A stretch of DNA of 64,000 nucleotides, from contig NZ_LMEY01000005.1 in assembly GCF_001426665.1 (NCBI RefSeq), positions 1 through 64,000 of the forward strand, in the 5' to 3' direction. The notes under the pieces are model-generated. The model was given only the letters and a program-made list of their open reading frames with translations. It made no database searches and was not told the origin of the DNA. Position numbers and translations under genes: made by a program. The DNA comes from Rhizobium sp. Root1334 (GTDB lineage: Bacteria; Pseudomonadota; Alphaproteobacteria; Rhizobiales; Rhizobiaceae). This document shows positions 47,863 to 57,410 of the stretch, piece after piece. Each line of letters starts with the position of its first letter. Positions within the stretch are counted from its first letter, which is position 1.

Positions 47863-48767
47863 ACGTCCAATCTCATACGTCATTTGCCCAGTGGTACAGC
47901 AAGGGGCCCCATGCGTCCCACGTGCGCACAATGAAATCGCCAGGCGGAGTCCTCGACCTTCTTGAGGTCCAGCGACCGGCGGGGGACATGTCCCGCCCGG
48001 CCCTGCCGGACATCGTGCTGATGGAGGACATGCTTGGCTGCAGTCGCGTCAGGGGAGACCTGGGAGGCGGTCGTTTCGATCTGACGACCGGAAAAGGCAC
48101 ACTTGCTCTCGCCGCGCCTAACTTCGCGACCAGGGTGATCAATGACGAAACCCATCAGCTTCGCAGCCTGGCGTTTCCGTTGGCGCAGTGGCAGGGCGTG
48201 CTCGACGAGGCCGCCGATGGGCAGTTCTCATTCGACACTTCCTGCATCTACGGCCGAGTGTTTGATTCGTCGGCGATCCGGTCGGCGCTTCGGAACCTGT
48301 GGGCGCTATGTGAGGAAGAGGGGGCGCCGTCGCGGCTGCTGGCTAGAGCGGCGGGATGCGAGATTCTCGCCGAACTCTGGCGATTGGGCGGAGCGCCGTT
48401 CGCGCCGGTCAAGGGTGGCCTCGCCCCCTGGGCAGAGCGGCGCTGCCTGGAACTAATGCGGGTACGACTTTCCGAGGACATCTGCCTCGACGACCTGGCG
48501 GCAGAGGCGCAGCTCTCGCCCTTTCATTTCGCCCGCATGTTCAAGCAGAGCCTCGGCGTGCCGCCGCGGGTCCACCTGACCCGGCTGAGACTGGAGAGAG
48601 CCTGCGAGCTCCTAGAAAAGACAGACCTTCCTGTAACAGAGATCGCCCTTGAGGTTGGTTATTCGTCGAATCAGGTGCTCGCGAGGGTATTCCTCAAGCA
48701 TCAGCGGATGAGCCCCTCCGAGTATCGCCGCGCAGTCCGCAATCCGGTGCGCCAAATCTCATTTTAA
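47859..48767 (+). CDS. AraC-family regulator, second of a tandem pair
   Basis: A 302-residue paralog of the preceding protein; long blocks such as LARAAGCEILAEL, GLAPWAERRCLELMR and LSPFHFARMFKQS are shared. Domain order is the same: cupin-type sensor, then AraC DNA-binding domain. Overlapping start (ATGA) implies co-translation and a possible heterodimer. The two sensor domains differ in places (DVIGKKGT versus DLTTGKGT), so they may read different signals. No obvious target operon is downstream. Confidence 0.9.
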   Translation: MNVQSHTSFAQWYSKGPHASHVRTMKSPGGVLDLLEVQRPAGDMSRPALPDIVLMEDMLGCSRVRGDLGGGRFDLTTGKGTLALAAPNFATRVINDETHQLRSLAFPLAQWQGVLDEAADGQFSFDTSCIYGRVFDSSAIRSALRNLWALCEEEGAPSRLLARAAGCEILAELWRLGGAPFAPVKGGLAPWAERRCLELMRVRLSEDICLDDLAAEAQLSPFHFARMFKQSLGVPPRVHLTRLRLERACELLEKTDLPVTEIALEVGYSSNQVLARVFLKHQRMSPSEYRRAVRNPVRQISF

Positions 48768-49030
48768 CGCGCAAGGAACTTCGCTGTAGGCACTGGAGTC
48801 ACGTCAATGACGCAACTGCTCATTCGTCTTATGCGCCACGGTAAAGAGACGGTAGGGATGATTAAGTCCGAAACACCGGGCTGGCTGGCAATAGGATTTG
48901 GGACGTCCCACCTAATCATCGCGTCCGTGGTATTCACCGATAGGTGAAACAATTGCCGGTGCAACCAGTCAAGAATGTTCCATAAATAGGCGTTATCCCA
49001 CGAAGTATCTCTTTTCGATACATTCTCTTT

Positions 49031-50114
49031 CCAAGTGCGACATGCCAGTAATTTCAATGGCTTCACTTTGGAGATTTGGCATGTCTCGATGCTATACGCA
49101 GATCACCCTCGCCGATCGCCGACGCCTGCATCACATGGTGGCGGCAAAGTTCCGGTAAACGAGATGGCACGTCAGCTTGGCCGTCATCGTTCCACGATCT
49201 ATCGCGAGATCCGACGCAACACGTTTCGCGATCGCGAACTCCCGGACTATGACGGTAATTACAGCACCGTTGCGAACGATACTGCCAAAGACCGACGTCG
49301 CCGGCTGAGAAAGCTGCGGCGCCACCCGACTTTGCGCACAGAGATCATCAACCAGTTGGAAGCTCGCTGGTCGCCGGAACAGATTGCCGGACGCCTGCTG
49401 TCGGACGGCCTCAGTCGTATTCGCGTTTGCAAGGAGACAATCTGTCGTTTCATCTACAGCAAGGAAGATTATGGGCTTGGTCTCTATCAGTATCTACCAG
49501 AGGCACGCCGAAAACGTCGTCCAATGCGCTCCAGGAAGCCGCGCGACGGTGCGTTTTCAGCCACGCACCGCATCCCAACGGCCTGATTTTGTTGGAGATA
49601 GATCACGGTTTGGTCATTGGGAGGGCGACCTTCTCATCTTCGATCGCCCACTCGGCCATGCCAATGTCACCACTCTCGTGGAGCGCAAGAGCCGCTATAC
49701 CGTTCTCATCAAGAATCCGAGCCGGCACTCGCGCCCGATCATGGACAAGATCATCAGAGCGTTTTCTCCTTTACCGGCGTTCGCGCGTCAAAGCTTCACA
49801 TTCGACCGAGGTACCGAGTTTGCCGGGTTCAGGGCTCTGGAAGATGGGATCGGTGCATGCAGTTGGTTTTGCGGCCCAAGTGCGCCTTGGCAGAAAGGGA
49901 CAGTCGAGAACACCAACAAGCGCATTCGACGCTACCTGCCTGGCACCACAGATCTGGCAGTTGTTTCACAACGTGACCTTCTCCACCTCACGCGCGGTAT
50001 AAACGATCAACCGCGCAAATGCCTCGGATACAGGGCGCCGAGCGAGGTGTTTATGGCGCATTTGAACGAAGATAGGTGATCTCCTATTCTACAAAACAGG
50101 TGTGATGCACTTGG
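49031..50114 (+). mobile_element. IS30-family insertion sequence
   Basis: Length about 1.08 kb, normal for IS30. The ends are inverted: CCAAGTGCGACATGCC at 49031 and, reading inward from 50114 on the minus strand, CCAAGTGCATCACACC. One transposase frame fills the element but is frameshifted twice. It has inserted within a tRNA-like repeat. Confidence 0.78.
49081..50079 (+). pseudogene. IS30-type transposase with two frameshifts
   Basis: MSRCYTQITLADRRRLHHMV runs from ATG 49081; after AAAG (about 49150) one base is missing, and KVPVNEMARQLGRHRSTIYR continues in a new frame. Near 49550 an extra base restores the first frame, giving SQRPDFVGDRSRFGHWEGDL to the stop. The DDE core is visible: GHWEGDLLIF, TFDRGTEFAGF and QKGTVENTNKRIRRYLP. 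With both shifts a full-length protein would need programmed or error frameshifting, so the copy is probably dead. Confidence 0.85.
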
Positions 50115-50220
50115 GTTAGCTTTTCCATTCAGGCACTTAAGCTATCTGACCAACCAGTCGCCGGTTCGATTCCTATCAAGGCGGAGGCTGTGATGGATTC
50201 CAGCGGATACTCTTGAGAAA

Positions 50221-50466
50221 CTAACCGTCATCGGTGATGGGTTGGCCGAGCTTCAGCAACTCGCGACCCCAATGATGGGCTGTGGAGCAAGCTTCCATAC
50301 CAACAAGACATGGTTTGGCATTCCGAAAGAACTTGATCATCTCGGTTCGCCAGAGCGCCGCGGTTTTAACCACTGAGCCCCCGGCGTCCACCACGTGGAC
50401 TTGAATGTTATGCTTGGCCAGATCGACGCCAATTGTGCTGGCAATCATATCAGCGCAACGGCTCAT
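50221..50466 (-). pseudogene. IS110-family transposase relic (N-terminal part)
   Basis: The 81-codon frame reads STIGVDLAKHNIQVHVVDAG and CLVGMEACSTAHHWGRELLK, the first part of an IS110-type DEDD transposase with its first catalytic Asp. It ends abruptly after LKLGQ. The middle of such a protein is found alone at 28865-29163, and the two pieces would nearly join end to end. Confidence 0.82.
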
Positions 50467-50918
50467 GTCTGAGTTGGCTCGTCACTTTACGACCAACCGG
50501 TTCGGAGCGGGGCCGTCTTACCCATCGATGGGCGATTGCGGGATATGCTCCTGAACCAGTCGCTCTTCTCATCACTGACCCATGGTCGGTCAGCGCTCCC
50601 AACGGCAACCTCGGAGCGGTTCACAGGTCGTCGAAATCCCCAAAGCAGACACACCGGCATCTGCTCGCCTCCGACGGCGTTTGTCAACGTTCGCTAACCA
50701 ACCAGTAGAGAGTTGGCCCTCTAGTGCTCCCTGAATGCATCGCATAGCTTTCGCAGACTGCGGTTTGAGAGGCGGCTGATTGATTTTCTCGGTGTGATGC
50801 GTGGCGCGTGAAGATCCAGCTCAAGCCGCTTTGCATACTTATGTCTGCGTATCTGCGTTCAGGCGTCGCGATTTGGCTCTTCGCGCAACGCAGAAATTGA
50901 GAAGGAGGTAACGTTGTT
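50467..50918. other. Gene-free gap before the SDR gene
   Basis: No frame here has a recognisable product. A very strong ribosome site, AAGGAGGTAA (about 50902-50911), precedes ATG 50919, so the promoter of the following gene should lie in the second half. Confidence 0.45.
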
Positions 50919-51476
50919 ATGGCCACGAGGATCGCACTTGTAATTGGTGCTTGCAGCGGATTGGGCTACTCCAGCGTGATGAGTCTTGCGAAGTCAGGTG
51001 TTCACATCATCGGCACCTACAGGTCGCAGGCGGAGTTTCCCGAAGAGGTTGTGCGAGAGGTTAAGTGGCTTGGTGGCCGTGCAGTGATGCTGAAACTGGA
51101 TGCGAGACAGCCGCATTTGCAACCCTTTGCTCTCGAAATCGTTGAAGCGCTCGAAACAAAATTTGGGGCCAGCAAGCTCGATAATGTGATTATCAATACG
51201 GGAACGGAATTTGAATCATCGGTGACGAGAAAACTGGATCATTGGCAGTTTTACGTCACTCATGTGCGACTGCCTCACCTGCTGACTGAAGCAATTGGCG
51301 ACCTTTTGACTGACACATGCGAGGTAGTGCTCATCTCGTCGATCGACAGGCGAGGCTCTGGCAAGATCACATCATCTCACAGGCAAGCAATCCCGGCTGG
51401 CGTCAGGGCTTTTCCAGGTTCTATTGCCGAAGTACGGCCGCCACATCTTTGCCGCGGACGGGGCGAGGACTACTAG
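50919..51476 (+). pseudogene. Short-chain dehydrogenase, probably decayed
   Basis: The first 145 residues look like an SDR: cofactor motif VIGACSGLGYSS, then an acidic turn region, INTGTE in place of the usual NNAG, and VVLISSIDRR with the catalytic Ser strand. The YxxxK motif that should follow is absent: the frame turns into Arg/Gly/Pro-rich sequence from about 51370 and stops at 51476. The start is well supported by AAGGAGGT. I infer a broken gene whose 3' half has been lost or shifted. Confidence 0.6.
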
Positions 51477-51679
51477 GAGAGAGTTTCGAGATCTGTCTTG
51501 CCGGGGTGGGACGTCAAGAGAGTGCTTGAGCCGCTTCGACATTCGCTCCACGCTCTTGCGTTCCAATACTCTCGGAGCCGCATGCTGGCGGGTTCCTTTC
51601 CCTCGTCTTCGCGGCACCACTGGCCTGACCCACAGATCAGAAGGGTCTCACTCACGACGTCACGACGGTCGCAGATAGC

Positions 51680-51826
51680 TTAAACGTCAATTGCCCGTTT
51701 GAAGAAATAATGCAGGACGAAATGTCCCGGGGAGACGACTGCAACGAGCTCCCATCCCTTGGATCCAAGCTCGTTCATTTCCTCAGCCGTCAAAGCTCCT
51801 TCAATCGTACAGTATTCCCATCGCAT
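51680..51826 (-). CDS. Small DUF4177-like protein
   Basis: A 48-residue product, MRWEYCTIEGALTAEEMNEL then GSKGWELVAVV and FFKRAI, matching the core of the DUF4177 family (W-E-Y start, LNELG-x-x-GWELV, final FKR). Its function is unknown. ATG 51826 is preceded by GAGAGG at a good distance, whereas the longer frame upstream has no such support. Confidence 0.7.
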   Translation of the reverse strand: MRWEYCTIEGALTAEEMNELGSKGWELVAVVSPGHFVLHYFFKRAIDV

Positions 51827-52254
51827 TGTCGCGCCTCTCGGTTGTCTTTCGCCGTAAACCAACTAGTTCGGTTTGGTTTCGCGTCAACCCAGGACGGCAG
51901 GTCAGCGTGAAAGCTGATGTATCAACAGACGTGACTCATGGCTTAATCTTCAAGAGTGCCATTTTTCGAGAAACGCCACACGGGCAGATGGGCGAGATCG
52001 TTACATCTATCCCTGTTGGAGATAGGTCGTGGTTGAAGATCTTGGAACGCCGGCTGATTTTCTCGCGTAAAACCCGTCAAGGCTTTGTAGGTGGCTTTAT
52101 TGTCGTGGTACATGGCGATTCGTTTGCGAGGGTCGGCCAGGGGCGTCTTGTTGGGTGGGTGCCTTCATCCTCGAAATCGATCCTGGCAAAACGAGGAGCC
52201 ATCGAAACCGAACCCGCTGATCTGTCCCGCTTTCGGCCGCGGGGAAAGAGGTTG
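51827..52254. other. Gap between small protein and AraC gene
   Basis: A plus-strand frame crosses it (51826-52365) but has no ribosome site and overlaps the AraC end. A 55-codon minus-strand frame (start about 52113) has plausible composition but no ribosome site. Neither is convincing. Confidence 0.35.
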
Positions 52255-53157
52255 CTACATCGATTGTCTGAGGCCGATCACGCTGGAGATCGGCGACTGT
52301 CCGAATTCCCGGCGGTATTCGCGGCTGAATTGGGCAGGACTTTCGTAGCCGACATCATAGGCTGACGATGCAGCGTCAAGTCCGGATACGATCATCAAGC
52401 GGCGCGCTTCATTGAGTTGCAGACGCTTGCGATATTGGACGGGGCTCACGCCGGTCACCTGCTTGAAATGCCGGTGAAACGTGGACACTCCCATATGAGC
52501 GATATCGGCGAGGTCATTGATGGATTGACGTTCGCGGAAATGTTGCTTGAGCCAGTCGAGCGCCCGGACGATCCGGCTTGAGGCTCCCTCCATCGAAGCC
52601 AGGGTAACGAGCCGTCGACCGACGGGGCTCATGATTAAACGATAGATGATCTCTCGTTGTATCGGCTGAGCAAAGAGGCCGATTTCGTTCGGTCGCTCTT
52701 TCAACCGGCACAAGCGGGACAGCGCTTCGAGGAGGTCAGGGGGTACAGCTGAGCTGGCTATCCCTAGAAGCGGAGCCTCACCACACGTTTCGTGCGGGAT
52801 CTCGGATATCAAGGTGCGAACAAGGCTGAGATCTATCCTCAACAAGATTCCGAGATAGGGGTCGCCCACACTGGCATGCGTGACCCATGCTGTTACGGGA
52901 AGATCCACGGACGTAAGTAGAAAATGCGTGCTGCCATAGTCATAGGTGTTGCTGCCAAGCACAACACGCTTCCTGCCTGAAATCACCAGAGACAGACTGG
53001 CTTCCATCATTCCGACATGAGGGGCTGTCGGTGACGTATGACGGTGGAAGGTAAGCCCGGGCACCTGCGTCAAGGTCGCGCCCTCATTCGGTGCCCAGCG
53101 GTCGAAACCGTTTGCCAGGGTCTGCTGCAAATTCTCGATCATCCCAAACAATTCCAA
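52255..53157 (-). CDS. AraC-family regulator beside an aldo-keto reductase
   Basis: A 300-residue AraC protein with the AraC_N sensor domain (LTFHRHTSPTAPHVGMMEAS, LVISGRKRVVLG) and C-terminal helix-turn-helix pair (SINDLADIAHMGVSTFHRHF, YDVGYESPAQFSREYRREFG). This subtype usually stands divergent from a reductase it controls and responds to reactive carbonyl or toxic organic compounds. Here the divergent gene is an aldo-keto reductase with 190 bases between starts. Confidence 0.9.
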   Translation of the reverse strand: MELFGMIENLQQTLANGFDRWAPNEGATLTQVPGLTFHRHTSPTAPHVGMMEASLSLVISGRKRVVLGSNTYDYGSTHFLLTSVDLPVTAWVTHASVGDPYLGILLRIDLSLVRTLISEIPHETCGEAPLLGIASSAVPPDLLEALSRLCRLKERPNEIGLFAQPIQREIIYRLIMSPVGRRLVTLASMEGASSRIVRALDWLKQHFRERQSINDLADIAHMGVSTFHRHFKQVTGVSPVQYRKRLQLNEARRLMIVSGLDAASSAYDVGYESPAQFSREYRREFGQSPISSVIGLRQSM

Positions 53158-53346
53158 AGTTGCGGCGCAGGGCTATTTCAGATGGAGGTTCTTGGCTAGG
53201 CCAGTCGCCCTTCTATGGCAACGCGATCCTCGCCGACGAGAGAGGATTGTGCAATCATCAGAGTGAAACGTGCTACTGCTTCCATGTCGCATCCGAATAG
53301 TTTCCTGAACGGCGCGCAAATCCTGCCGCCCAGAAGGAACGATGAG

Positions 53347-54396
53347 ATGCACTACAACATGTTGGGACGAACGGGCTTGCTCGTGTCTGAATTGAGCCTC
53401 GGCACGATGACTTTCGGGGTGAGCCAATGGGGCGGGATCGGCGGGGTTGACCAGAATGGCGCTGACCAGATTATTCAGTGCAGCCTTGATGCAGGTGTAA
53501 ACCTGCTCGACACAGCGGACATTTATTCGGGCGGCCAGTCAGAGGAAATTACCGGTGCGGCACTCCGCAACCTCGGCGTTCGAAGGCACGACGTCCTGAT
53601 CTCTACCAAGATTTTTGGGCAAGCGGGTGCAGGGCAGAACGAACGTGGAGCGTCACGAGCGCATATCTTGGATAGCCTTCACGCCAGCCTGAAAAGGATG
53701 CAGATCGACTATGTCGATCTCTACCAGTTGCATGGCTTCGATTCCCTGACACCGATGGAAGAAAGCTTGCGTGCGCTCGATCACCTCGTGCGCCAGGGTG
53801 CCGTACGCTACATTGGCGTTTCGAATTGGGCTGCGTGGCAGATCGCACAGGCTATGGGAGTGACTGAGCGTCTCGGGCTCTCTCCACTCTCAAGCTTGCA
53901 GGCCTACTATTCGCTTGCGGGGAGAGAAATTGAGCATGAAATTTCCCCTCTCGTTTCGGCCACCGGACTGGGACTCGTCTGTTGGAGCCCATTGGCAGGG
54001 GGGATGTTGAGTGGTAAGTTCGATCGTAACTCCGAAGGTGACAAGCAGGCTCGTCGAGCCACGACGCCTTTCCCGCCTCTCGATATTGACCGCACCTATG
54101 ACCTTATCGACGAGTTGCGCAGCATTGCGGCTGCGTACTGCGCATCGCCGGCGCAGATTGCATTGGCTTGGCTGCTCCACCGGAAGACCGTTTCATCGGT
54201 GCTTCTCGGCGCGAAACGGGTCGAGCAACTGCAAGACAATCTCGGTGCAACGAAAATCGAACTGCAGCAGTCTGATCTTGATCGACTGGACGCGGTGAGC
54301 AAACTCGCCGCGATCTATCCACAATGGATGCAGGAGATCTTCGATGGGGGACGGAGTGAGCAGATCGCTTCGATGGGTCAGCGCAGGCGTTGGTGA
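53347..54396 (+). CDS. Aldo-keto reductase
   Basis: A 349-residue NADPH-dependent reductase of the YajO/GpsA-like group. The catalytic set is visible: Asp and Tyr in LLDTADIYSGG, Lys in LISTKIFG and His in DLYQLHGFD; the cofactor segment is LLGAKRVEQLQDNLGA. It reduces aldehydes and ketones. ATG 53347 (MHYNMLGRTGLLVSELSLG) was chosen since AAGGAA lies upstream and homologs start here; the frame is open back to 53215. Confidence 0.92.
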   Translation: MHYNMLGRTGLLVSELSLGTMTFGVSQWGGIGGVDQNGADQIIQCSLDAGVNLLDTADIYSGGQSEEITGAALRNLGVRRHDVLISTKIFGQAGAGQNERGASRAHILDSLHASLKRMQIDYVDLYQLHGFDSLTPMEESLRALDHLVRQGAVRYIGVSNWAAWQIAQAMGVTERLGLSPLSSLQAYYSLAGREIEHEISPLVSATGLGLVCWSPLAGGMLSGKFDRNSEGDKQARRATTPFPPLDIDRTYDLIDELRSIAAAYCASPAQIALAWLLHRKTVSSVLLGAKRVEQLQDNLGATKIELQQSDLDRLDAVSKLAAIYPQWMQEIFDGGRSEQIASMGQRRRW

Positions 54397-54541
54397 CTAA
54401 CTCAACCTAAGATCCCATGGTGATACCTATTGGGACAGGCCGGACGCGGCACTGTCCCAATAGCTTCTCTCCTGCATTGTTACTACAGTGGAATCGATGG
54501 CTTCAGGGCCAGTCTACCTGCGTCGGGATGATCGAAAACGT

Positions 54542-55426
54542 TCATCCTGTAACCAAGGGACGTAGCTCGTCTTCGCACCACATGCGGAAGGTGGTCGGTG
54601 CATTGTGGCGTGAGGCGGTAGTGACGAGGTGATCCATCCCTTCGTTCTTGGCCGTCAGCATTTCGACATAGGCTTGCGCCATACCGTCGCTAGCACCGAA
54701 ATCGCGCATCATCTGGCCGAAGTGCTCCATAGGCATTTCGCTTGCCATGATCTCGCGACCGAAAACCTCAGACATAATTGCGGCCATCTGGTCAAAAGAC
54801 AGGTCTTCAGGCCCATAGAGCGGGATTGCCTCGACGCCTGACCACCCTGGGTGGAGCAGCAATTCAACGGCGACCCGCGCCACATCCGCCTTGGCCACAT
54901 GCGGTAATTTCAGGTCCGTTGGCGTCGGCTGGAAGAAGCGACCGATAGTCCGGATCGGTTCGGCCTGACGCGCAATGTTGTCCATCAGTGAGGCGCAGGC
55001 GAGGGCGCGATAGTTGACACCCGTCTGGGCGATCATGTCATCCACCGCCAGCGTTGCAGTTACGTGACCAGCGGGCTTCGGCCAACCACGACCCAAGGCC
55101 GAAATGCCAACCACGTGCGTGACTTGAGAAGCCGGAAGGGCATCGCAAAATGCTCGTGAGACATCCACATAGGCGGCCTCTGCTGAGGGGAGTGTTGGGT
55201 CGCCCGGCGGCAGCCAGAAAACGCTGGTAACGTTTGGCAGCGCTCGCGCGATGGTTTCGGCGTCCGCCATTGAGCCCTCGATTACGTCAAGTTGCAAATC
55301 AGGCGACAACTTCGAGGCATCACGTGTGATTACACGCACGGCCATGCCGGCAGTGCGCAGGTTTGAGAGGACACGGCGACCGATGTCGCCGGTTGGGGTT
55401 GTAACAAGGATCATGACGGCTTCCAT
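54542..55426 (-). CDS. NmrA-like NAD(P)-binding protein
   Basis: A 294-residue atypical SDR: the Rossmann motif is near the start (VTTPTGDIGRRVLSNL), followed by a helix-rich C-terminal half (YGPEDLSFDQMAAIMSEVFG). The catalytic Tyr-Lys pair is not conserved, as in NmrA and quinone-reductase-like QorB relatives, so it may be a redox sensor or reductase. It is followed upstream on the same strand by the NTF2-like gene, 26 bases apart. Confidence 0.88.
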   Translation of the reverse strand: MEAVMILVTTPTGDIGRRVLSNLRTAGMAVRVITRDASKLSPDLQLDVIEGSMADAETIARALPNVTSVFWLPPGDPTLPSAEAAYVDVSRAFCDALPASQVTHVVGISALGRGWPKPAGHVTATLAVDDMIAQTGVNYRALACASLMDNIARQAEPIRTIGRFFQPTPTDLKLPHVAKADVARVAVELLLHPGWSGVEAIPLYGPEDLSFDQMAAIMSEVFGREIMASEMPMEHFGQMMRDFGASDGMAQAYVEMLTAKNEGMDHLVTTASRHNAPTTFRMWCEDELRPLVTG

Positions 55427-55452
55427 ATTGATACAGTTGGTGAAAGGAGCTT

Positions 55453-56055
55453 TCAGTTGGGAAGGGGCTTGAGATCGGTCAGTGCCTTACCTGTCGCGAA
55501 ATCGAATGGAACCGAGACATGATCGTGTACCACGAGCCAGCGACCGTTTATCCGGCGCAGCAAGTTGGTTTCGCGCACCCACATATCGACGGAGGGCCCG
55601 TCCACGATTGTGCCTTCGAGGCGTGTGAGGCCGTATACTGTTGCCAGATCGCCCTGCTGGTAAACAGTCAAGTCCTCGATCGTGATGACCAGATCTTCGG
55701 CAAACATGCCGAAAAAGCTGACCCAGTTCTGCCGCCAAATCTGCTCGCCGTCGAAGGCCATGGCGAGCCCCGCCTCGGTCGGCGCAGCCATTAGATCGTA
55801 GGAGTAAATGTCATCGACATAAAACGACATCATCTGTTCCAGGTCTTGAGATGCAAACGCCTTAAGCCACGCGGCGCGAGCGGCGGCGACCTCCAAAGCA
55901 GCGGCACGATCTTCTGTGGCGTCGGACACAATCACCTTAAAGGGTAAGTCCGGGGTGGATTCGAGTGCATACAGTGGAGCTGTGGCGAAGATAGATGCGG
56001 CGAGGATGGCGAACGCGAATATGGTTCGGTGCAAGCAGGTTCGAGATCTAGTCAC
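55453..56055 (-). CDS. Exported NTF2/SnoaL-like protein
   Basis: About 200 residues: a signal peptide (HRTIFAFAILAASIFATAPLYA) then an NTF2-like cone fold of the DUF4440/SnoaL type (WLKAFASQDLEQMMSFYVDD; INGRWLVVHDHVSVPFD). Such proteins bind or isomerise small hydrophobic molecules. GTG 56055 was chosen because AAGGAA precedes it; a GTG at 56082 would add nine residues. It forms a small operon with the NmrA-like gene, divergent from an AraC regulator. Confidence 0.85.
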   Translation of the reverse strand: MTRSRTCLHRTIFAFAILAASIFATAPLYALESTPDLPFKVIVSDATEDRAAALEVAAARAAWLKAFASQDLEQMMSFYVDDIYSYDLMAAPTEAGLAMAFDGEQIWRQNWVSFFGMFAEDLVITIEDLTVYQQGDLATVYGLTRLEGTIVDGPSVDMWVRETNLLRRINGRWLVVHDHVSVPFDFATGKALTDLKPLPN

Positions 56056-56158
56056 GAGGCAATTCCTTTTTTGTTTGCACACGGAACCTAGTGTCTGTCG
56101 GCAGAACGTTCTATGTGTGATAGTACGCGCTTATATCGCATTCGTTCAGGATTGTCCG

Positions 56159-57118
56159 ATGGCTGACCTCGCTCCCGATCTCCTCTCTGATGTTCTGGAC
56201 TTGCTCCAGCCGCATGATTGCGTGGCAGCAGGCCTTGACGCCGGTGGAAACTGGTCCATCCGATATGCCCCGCATGCCGGCATGAAATGTATCGGCATTC
56301 TAAAAGGTGGCTGTTGGCTGGTTCTTGATGGCCTGCGCGAGCCAATTTGGCTGGGCGAAGGGGACTGTTTCATGCTGCCGCATGGCAAGGCGTTCGTTCT
56401 GTCCGCGCGCGGCGCCCGGCTTGGGGACGCGGCCGAAACTGTCCATTCGGCTCCGGCGCATGGGGATACGGCGGTGTTGGGCGGTGGTGGTGACTTCTTC
56501 ATGATCGGTGCGCGGTTCCTGCTTTCAGGCCTCGCGTCCGAAATGCTGCTTGCCACGCTGTCGGATGTCATTGTTATCCGCAGTCGGAACAATGACCATT
56601 CTGCGAGCGGTGAGGTCGTGCGGTGGGCTATCACTCGGATTGCCACGGAGCTTCATCATCGGCGCCCTGGTAGTGCCAGTTCCATCGAGCATCTCTCGCA
56701 TGTCCTTCTAATCGAGCTAATGCGCAGTCATCTGGACGAGGGTCATGAGGGAGAGATTGGATGGACCGCAGCACTTTCGGATCCATTTCTTCGACGTGCA
56801 CTTGCCGCCATGCATCGCGACCTCTCTAGCCCATGGACTGTGGCGACGCTGGCAAAGCGCGCAGGATTGTCGCGCACCGCTTTTGCAGTACGGTTCGCGC
56901 GGCTCGTCGGGCAATCGCCGATGAGTTACATGACACTTTGGAGGATGCTGTGGGCAGCCAAGCGCCTAGATCGGGATGGCGCCACTGTTGCTGAAGCTGC
57001 AGCGGAGGTCGGATACTCATCAGAGAGTGCCTTCATAGCAGCGTTTAAGCGGACTTTAGGAAAGACGCCGCGGCGGTTCGTCGCCAGAACAGTTAACTCG
57101 ACCTCCAGCCAAAAGTGA
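56159..57118 (+). CDS. AraC-family regulator divergent from the NTF2/NmrA operon
   Basis: A 319-residue protein with a cupin_6 sensor domain (CIGILKGGCWLVLDGLREPI, WLGEGDCFMLPHGKAFVL) and a C-terminal AraC DNA-binding domain (TVATLAKRAGLSRTAFAVRF, AEVGYSSESAFIAAFKRTLG). This class usually activates a neighbouring oxidoreductase. ATG 56159 (MADLAPDLLSDVLDLL) matches family starts and follows CAGGA; the longer frame to 55916 is a shadow of the NTF2-like gene. Confidence 0.9.
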   Translation: MADLAPDLLSDVLDLLQPHDCVAAGLDAGGNWSIRYAPHAGMKCIGILKGGCWLVLDGLREPIWLGEGDCFMLPHGKAFVLSARGARLGDAAETVHSAPAHGDTAVLGGGGDFFMIGARFLLSGLASEMLLATLSDVIVIRSRNNDHSASGEVVRWAITRIATELHHRRPGSASSIEHLSHVLLIELMRSHLDEGHEGEIGWTAALSDPFLRRALAAMHRDLSSPWTVATLAKRAGLSRTAFAVRFARLVGQSPMSYMTLWRMLWAAKRLDRDGATVAEAAAEVGYSSESAFIAAFKRTLGKTPRRFVARTVNSTSSQK

Positions 57119-57410
57119 GCCTTACAGAAACTGGTTTTCGATGTCTGCCTCACGCGTGATCATCCGCCATGGTCAATCATTTGCAGTGCGACTGAACGTG
57201 TCCTCGCCCGGCACTGTCAAGCAGTTGACACGACGCACCGAGTTGTGCCTGCTTGGTATTCCCAGTTATCCGCAAGCTCAGTGGGCTTTGGAAAAATGGG
57301 GCAAGCGAGCCTTTCGCCTGCGATCGCGACGTCAGCCTGCTTGTTGCCCCACTATGCTAGCGTGCGCTTGACCTGCTCCGTCACAAGAGAAGCAAGCCTG
57401 GTCCGATGCC

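Larger units (their letters stand above)
48977..50184 (+). repeat. Dispersed tRNA-like repeat, copy C, split by an IS30 element
   Basis: The left part, GTTCCATAAATAGGCGTTAT followed by CCCACGAAGTATC (48977 to about 49030), and the right part, CTATCTGACCAACCAGTCGC followed by CGGTTCGATTCCTATCAAGG (about 50115-50184), correspond to the two ends of the uninterrupted copy B at 18558-18653. The IS30-type element at 49031-50114 lies between them, so this is an occupied site of which copy B shows the empty form. Confidence 0.62.

Noticed and set aside
51946-52113. A 55-codon minus-strand frame (MYHDNKATYKALTGF...)
   Set aside because: Plausible composition, but no ribosome site, no known relatives in memory and no operon context.
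51826-52365. A 179-codon plus-strand frame
   Set aside because: Overlaps the end of the AraC gene and the DUF4177-like start region; composition is not protein-like.
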